NCBI RefSeq assembly: GCF_015223355.1
Contig: NZ_JADFFK010000007.1
Coordinates: forward strand, 1-64,000
Length of the DNA stretch: 64,000 nt
Source of the DNA: Salipiger mangrovisoli
Lineage (GTDB): Bacteria > Pseudomonadota > Alphaproteobacteria > Rhodobacterales > Rhodobacteraceae
Direction of reading: 5' to 3'
Numbering within the stretch: position 1 is the first letter of the stretch; every line of letters begins with the position of its first letter. Shown piece after piece: positions 61,860 to 64,000 of the stretch. The notes under the pieces are model-generated. The model searched no databases, was not told the origin of the DNA, and saw only the letters and a program-made list of their open reading frames with translations. The position numbers and the translations under genes were made by a program.

Positions 61860-62543
61860 ATGCCCGTTCTGGATATGCTGAAAACCGAGCTGCGCGAGGT
61901 CAACGCCACGCTCCAGTCCGCCGCCAAGGCCAAGGGCAACGAGGCCTACACCATCGAGAACCCGCGCGGCGCGCATGCGATGGCGGTGGGGCTCGACGGG
62001 CCGATCTCGGTCACCGTGAAGGGCTCGACTGGCTACTACTGCGCCGGGATGAATAAGCTTGCCACCGTGCATGTGACCGGCTCTGCCGGTCCGGGCGTGG
62101 CCGAGAACATGATGTCCGGCGAGGTGATCATCGAGGGGGATGCCAGCCAATACGCCGGGGCCACCGGCCATGGCGGGCTGCTCAACATCAAGGGCAACGC
62201 CAGTTCGCGCTGCGGCATCTCGATGAAGGGCATCGACATCGTCGTGCACGGCAACATCGGCCACATGTCCGCCTTCATGGCGCAGAAGGGCAATCTGGTC
62301 GTTCTGGGCAATGCTGGCGATGCGCTGGGGGACAGCCTCTACGAGGCGCGGCTCTTCGTGCGCGGCGCGGTGAAATCTCTGGGCGCGGATTGCGTCGAGA
62401 AGGAGATGCGCCCCGAGCACCTAGAGATCCTGCGCGGCCTGCTCGAACGCGCCGGGGCGGATGCCAAGCCCGAGGAGTTCAGGCGCTACGGCTCGGCGCG
62501 CAATCTCTACCATTTCAACATCGACCACGCCGACGCCTACTGA
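61860..62543 (+). CDS. Glutamate-synthase C-terminal-like subunit (MgsB/GlxC type)
   Basis: 227 residues, a right-handed beta-helix like the GltB C-terminal domain: repeated G-x-x-G-x-G turns (TGHGGLLNIKGNASSRCGIS, MKGIDIVVHGNIGHMSAF, GNLVVLGNAGDALGDSLYEA). It is the structural partner in the split glutamate-synthase-like complex encoded here. 10 bp ahead of the next gene. Confidence 0.88.
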   Translation: MPVLDMLKTELREVNATLQSAAKAKGNEAYTIENPRGAHAMAVGLDGPISVTVKGSTGYYCAGMNKLATVHVTGSAGPGVAENMMSGEVIIEGDASQYAGATGHGGLLNIKGNASSRCGISMKGIDIVVHGNIGHMSAFMAQKGNLVVLGNAGDALGDSLYEARLFVRGAVKSLGADCVEKEMRPEHLEILRGLLERAGADAKPEEFRRYGSARNLYHFNIDHADAY

Positions 62544-62553
62544 GGAGCGGACC

Positions 62554-63891
62554 ATGGACAAGACACCCCAGACAACGCCCCAGACCGACCCGCGCCAATC
62601 CTGGACCTTCTCGCGCGAGGTCAACTCCGAGATCCGCCGCGCGGCGGCGACCGGCATCTACGACATCCGCGGCGGCGGGGCGAAGCGCCGCGTGCCGCAT
62701 TTCGACGACCTGCTGTTCCTCGGTGCCTCGATGAGCCGCTACCCGCTCGAGGGCTACCGCGAGAAGTGCGACACTTCGGTGGTGCTCGGCACGCGCTTTG
62801 CCAAGAAGCCGATCGAGCTGAAGATCCCGATCACCATCGCCGGCATGTCCTTCGGCGCGCTCTCGGGCAACGCCAAGGAGGCGCTCGGCCGCGGCGCCAC
62901 GCTCTCCGGCACCTCGACCACCACCGGCGACGGCGGCATGACCGAGGAAGAACGCGGGCATAGCGAAAAACTGGTCTACCAGTACCTGCCGAGCCGTTAC
63001 GGCATGAACCCGGACGACCTGCGCCGCGCCGATGCCATCGAGGTGGTCGTGGGGCAGGGCGCCAAGCCCGGCGGCGGCGGCATGCTGCTCGGCCAGAAGA
63101 TCACCGAGCGGGTTGCCGGGATGCGCGATCTGCCCGTGGGCATCGACCAGCGCTCGGCCTGCCGTCACCCGGACTGGACCGGGCCGGATGACCTCGAGAT
63201 CAAGATTCTCGAACTGCGCGAGATCACCGGCTGGGAAAAGCCGATCTACGTGAAGATCGGCGGCGCGCGCCCCTATTACGACACCGCGCTGGCGGTGAAG
63301 GCCGGGGCCGACGTGGTGGTGCTCGACGGCATGCAGGGCGGCACCGCCGCGACGCAGGACGTGTTCATCGAGCACGTCGGCCAGCCGACGCTGGCCTGCA
63401 TCCGCCCCGCGGTGCAGGCGCTGCAGGATCTGGGCATGCACCGCGAGGTGCAGCTGGTGGTCTCGGGCGGCATCCGCAGCGGCGCGGATGTGGCCAAGGC
63501 GCTGGCGCTCGGCGCGGATGCGGTGGCCATCGGCACCGCCGCGCTGATCGCGCTCGGCGACAACGATCCCAAGTGGGAAGATGAGTATCAAAAGCTCGGC
63601 ACCACCGCCGGGGCCTATGACGACTGGCACGAGGGCCGCGACCCGGCGGGCATCACCACGCAGGATCCGGCGCTGATGGCCCGGCTCGACCCGATCGCCG
63701 CGGGGCGGCGGCTGCGCAACTATCTCAACGTGATGACCCTCGAGTGCCAGACCATCGCGCGGGCCTGCGGCAAGAGCCATGTGCACAATCTCGAGCCGGA
63801 AGACCTTTGCGCGCTGACGATGGAGGCCGCCGCCATGGCGCAGGTGCCGCTTGCCGGGACAAACTGGTGGCCGGGCAAGGGTGGCTTCTGA
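62554..63891 (+). CDS. Glutamate-synthase central-domain-like subunit (MgsC/GlxD type)
   Basis: 445 residues of the FMN-binding glutamate synthase fold: PITIAGMSFGALSGNAKEAL, VVVGQGAKPGGGGMLLGQKI, VVLDGMQGGTAATQDVFIEH and VVSGGIRSGADVAKALALGA are the usual flavin and substrate loops. Cysteines in the C-terminal part (LECQTIARACGKSHVHNLEP, then EDLC) may hold an Fe-S cluster. In the N-methylglutamate pathway MgsABC makes N-methylglutamate from gamma-glutamylmethylamide and 2-oxoglutarate. ATG 62554, GAGGAG upstream. Confidence 0.88.
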   Translation: MDKTPQTTPQTDPRQSWTFSREVNSEIRRAAATGIYDIRGGGAKRRVPHFDDLLFLGASMSRYPLEGYREKCDTSVVLGTRFAKKPIELKIPITIAGMSFGALSGNAKEALGRGATLSGTSTTTGDGGMTEEERGHSEKLVYQYLPSRYGMNPDDLRRADAIEVVVGQGAKPGGGGMLLGQKITERVAGMRDLPVGIDQRSACRHPDWTGPDDLEIKILELREITGWEKPIYVKIGGARPYYDTALAVKAGADVVVLDGMQGGTAATQDVFIEHVGQPTLACIRPAVQALQDLGMHREVQLVVSGGIRSGADVAKALALGADAVAIGTAALIALGDNDPKWEDEYQKLGTTAGAYDDWHEGRDPAGITTQDPALMARLDPIAAGRRLRNYLNVMTLECQTIARACGKSHVHNLEPEDLCALTMEAAAMAQVPLAGTNWWPGKGGF

Positions 63892-63968
63892 CGGGCCGAC
63901 ACCTGGACGCAAACCGGCGAGGGCGGCCAACGCCCCGCCGATACCCACAGGGAATGAAAGGGACCTCC

Positions 63969-64000
63969 ATGGCTGATCTGGCCGAATTCGCCCGTGCGCG
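63969..64000 (+). CDS. Start of a glutamine-synthetase-III-like gene, cut by the window edge
   Basis: Only MADLAEFARAR is visible. GlnT/GmaS-type proteins begin with this kind of MADLATFAK sequence, and a gmaS/glnT gene is expected after mgsC. AAAGGGA is 5 bases upstream of the ATG. Type III enzymes make glutamine or gamma-glutamylmethylamide. The identity rests on ten residues and context. Confidence 0.6.
   Translation, partial: MADLAEFARA

Overview
The window looks like the chromosome of a GC-rich alphaproteobacterium of the Rhodobacteraceae/Roseobacter type. Pointers are the tolQRAB-pal-cpoB-tilS-ftsH order, a hisG(short)-hisZ-hisS operon, an XRE-cupin regulator next to mgsABC/glxBCD-like genes and a glutamine-synthetase-III-like gene, and a repeated hairpin element that I associate with this group. 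I see no rRNA, tRNA, CRISPR array, insertion sequence or prophage. Genus cannot be set from the sequence.

Layout. 0.2-5.6 kb: argC, a phytanoyl-CoA dioxygenase-like gene divergent from a LysR regulator, and a membrane PQQ dehydrogenase whose upstream region carries twin TetR-type palindromes. 6.1-13.8 kb: a leftward operon of six uncharacterised proteins (acidic N-terminus plus glycine zipper; acidic helical; zincin metallopeptidase; two helical proteins; a TIM-barrel-like putative glycosidase), followed by a small LuxR-type DNA-binding protein. This is the best candidate for an undescribed system. 14.1-20.3 kb: a tightly overlapping leftward operon of multicopper oxidase, cytochrome c, secreted phytochelatin-synthase-like protease, Tat-exported small subunit, GMC flavin dehydrogenase and a multi-span transporter. 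20.7-25.9 kb: an RTX repeat protein, metY behind a candidate pseudoknot riboswitch, and an Lrp regulator divergent from a leucine-dehydrogenase-like enzyme with dyads between them.

26.0-39 kb is accessory: LysE exporter, two small proteins, a LuxR-type regulator, an ECF42-type sigma factor followed by DGPF, SRPBCC, DoxX and two VOC genes, methyltransferase/OsmC divergent from HxlR, a PiT phosphate transporter, a Nudix hydrolase and an APC-like permease.

38.9-64 kb is mostly core: ybgC and the Tol-Pal operon, tilS, ftsH, a MOSC protein, fhs, chorismate mutase, folD, the pdeM/Lhr-like helicase DNA-repair pair, yghU, hisGZS, then an XRE-cupin regulator and mgsA-mgsB-mgsC-like genes running into a truncated glutamine-synthetase-III-like gene at the right edge. 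The last set fits N-methylglutamate (methylamine) metabolism, and fhs/folD nearby could handle the resulting C1 units.

Starts were chosen from Shine-Dalgarno spacing and stop/start overlaps. All functional calls come from reading motifs; no database search was run.
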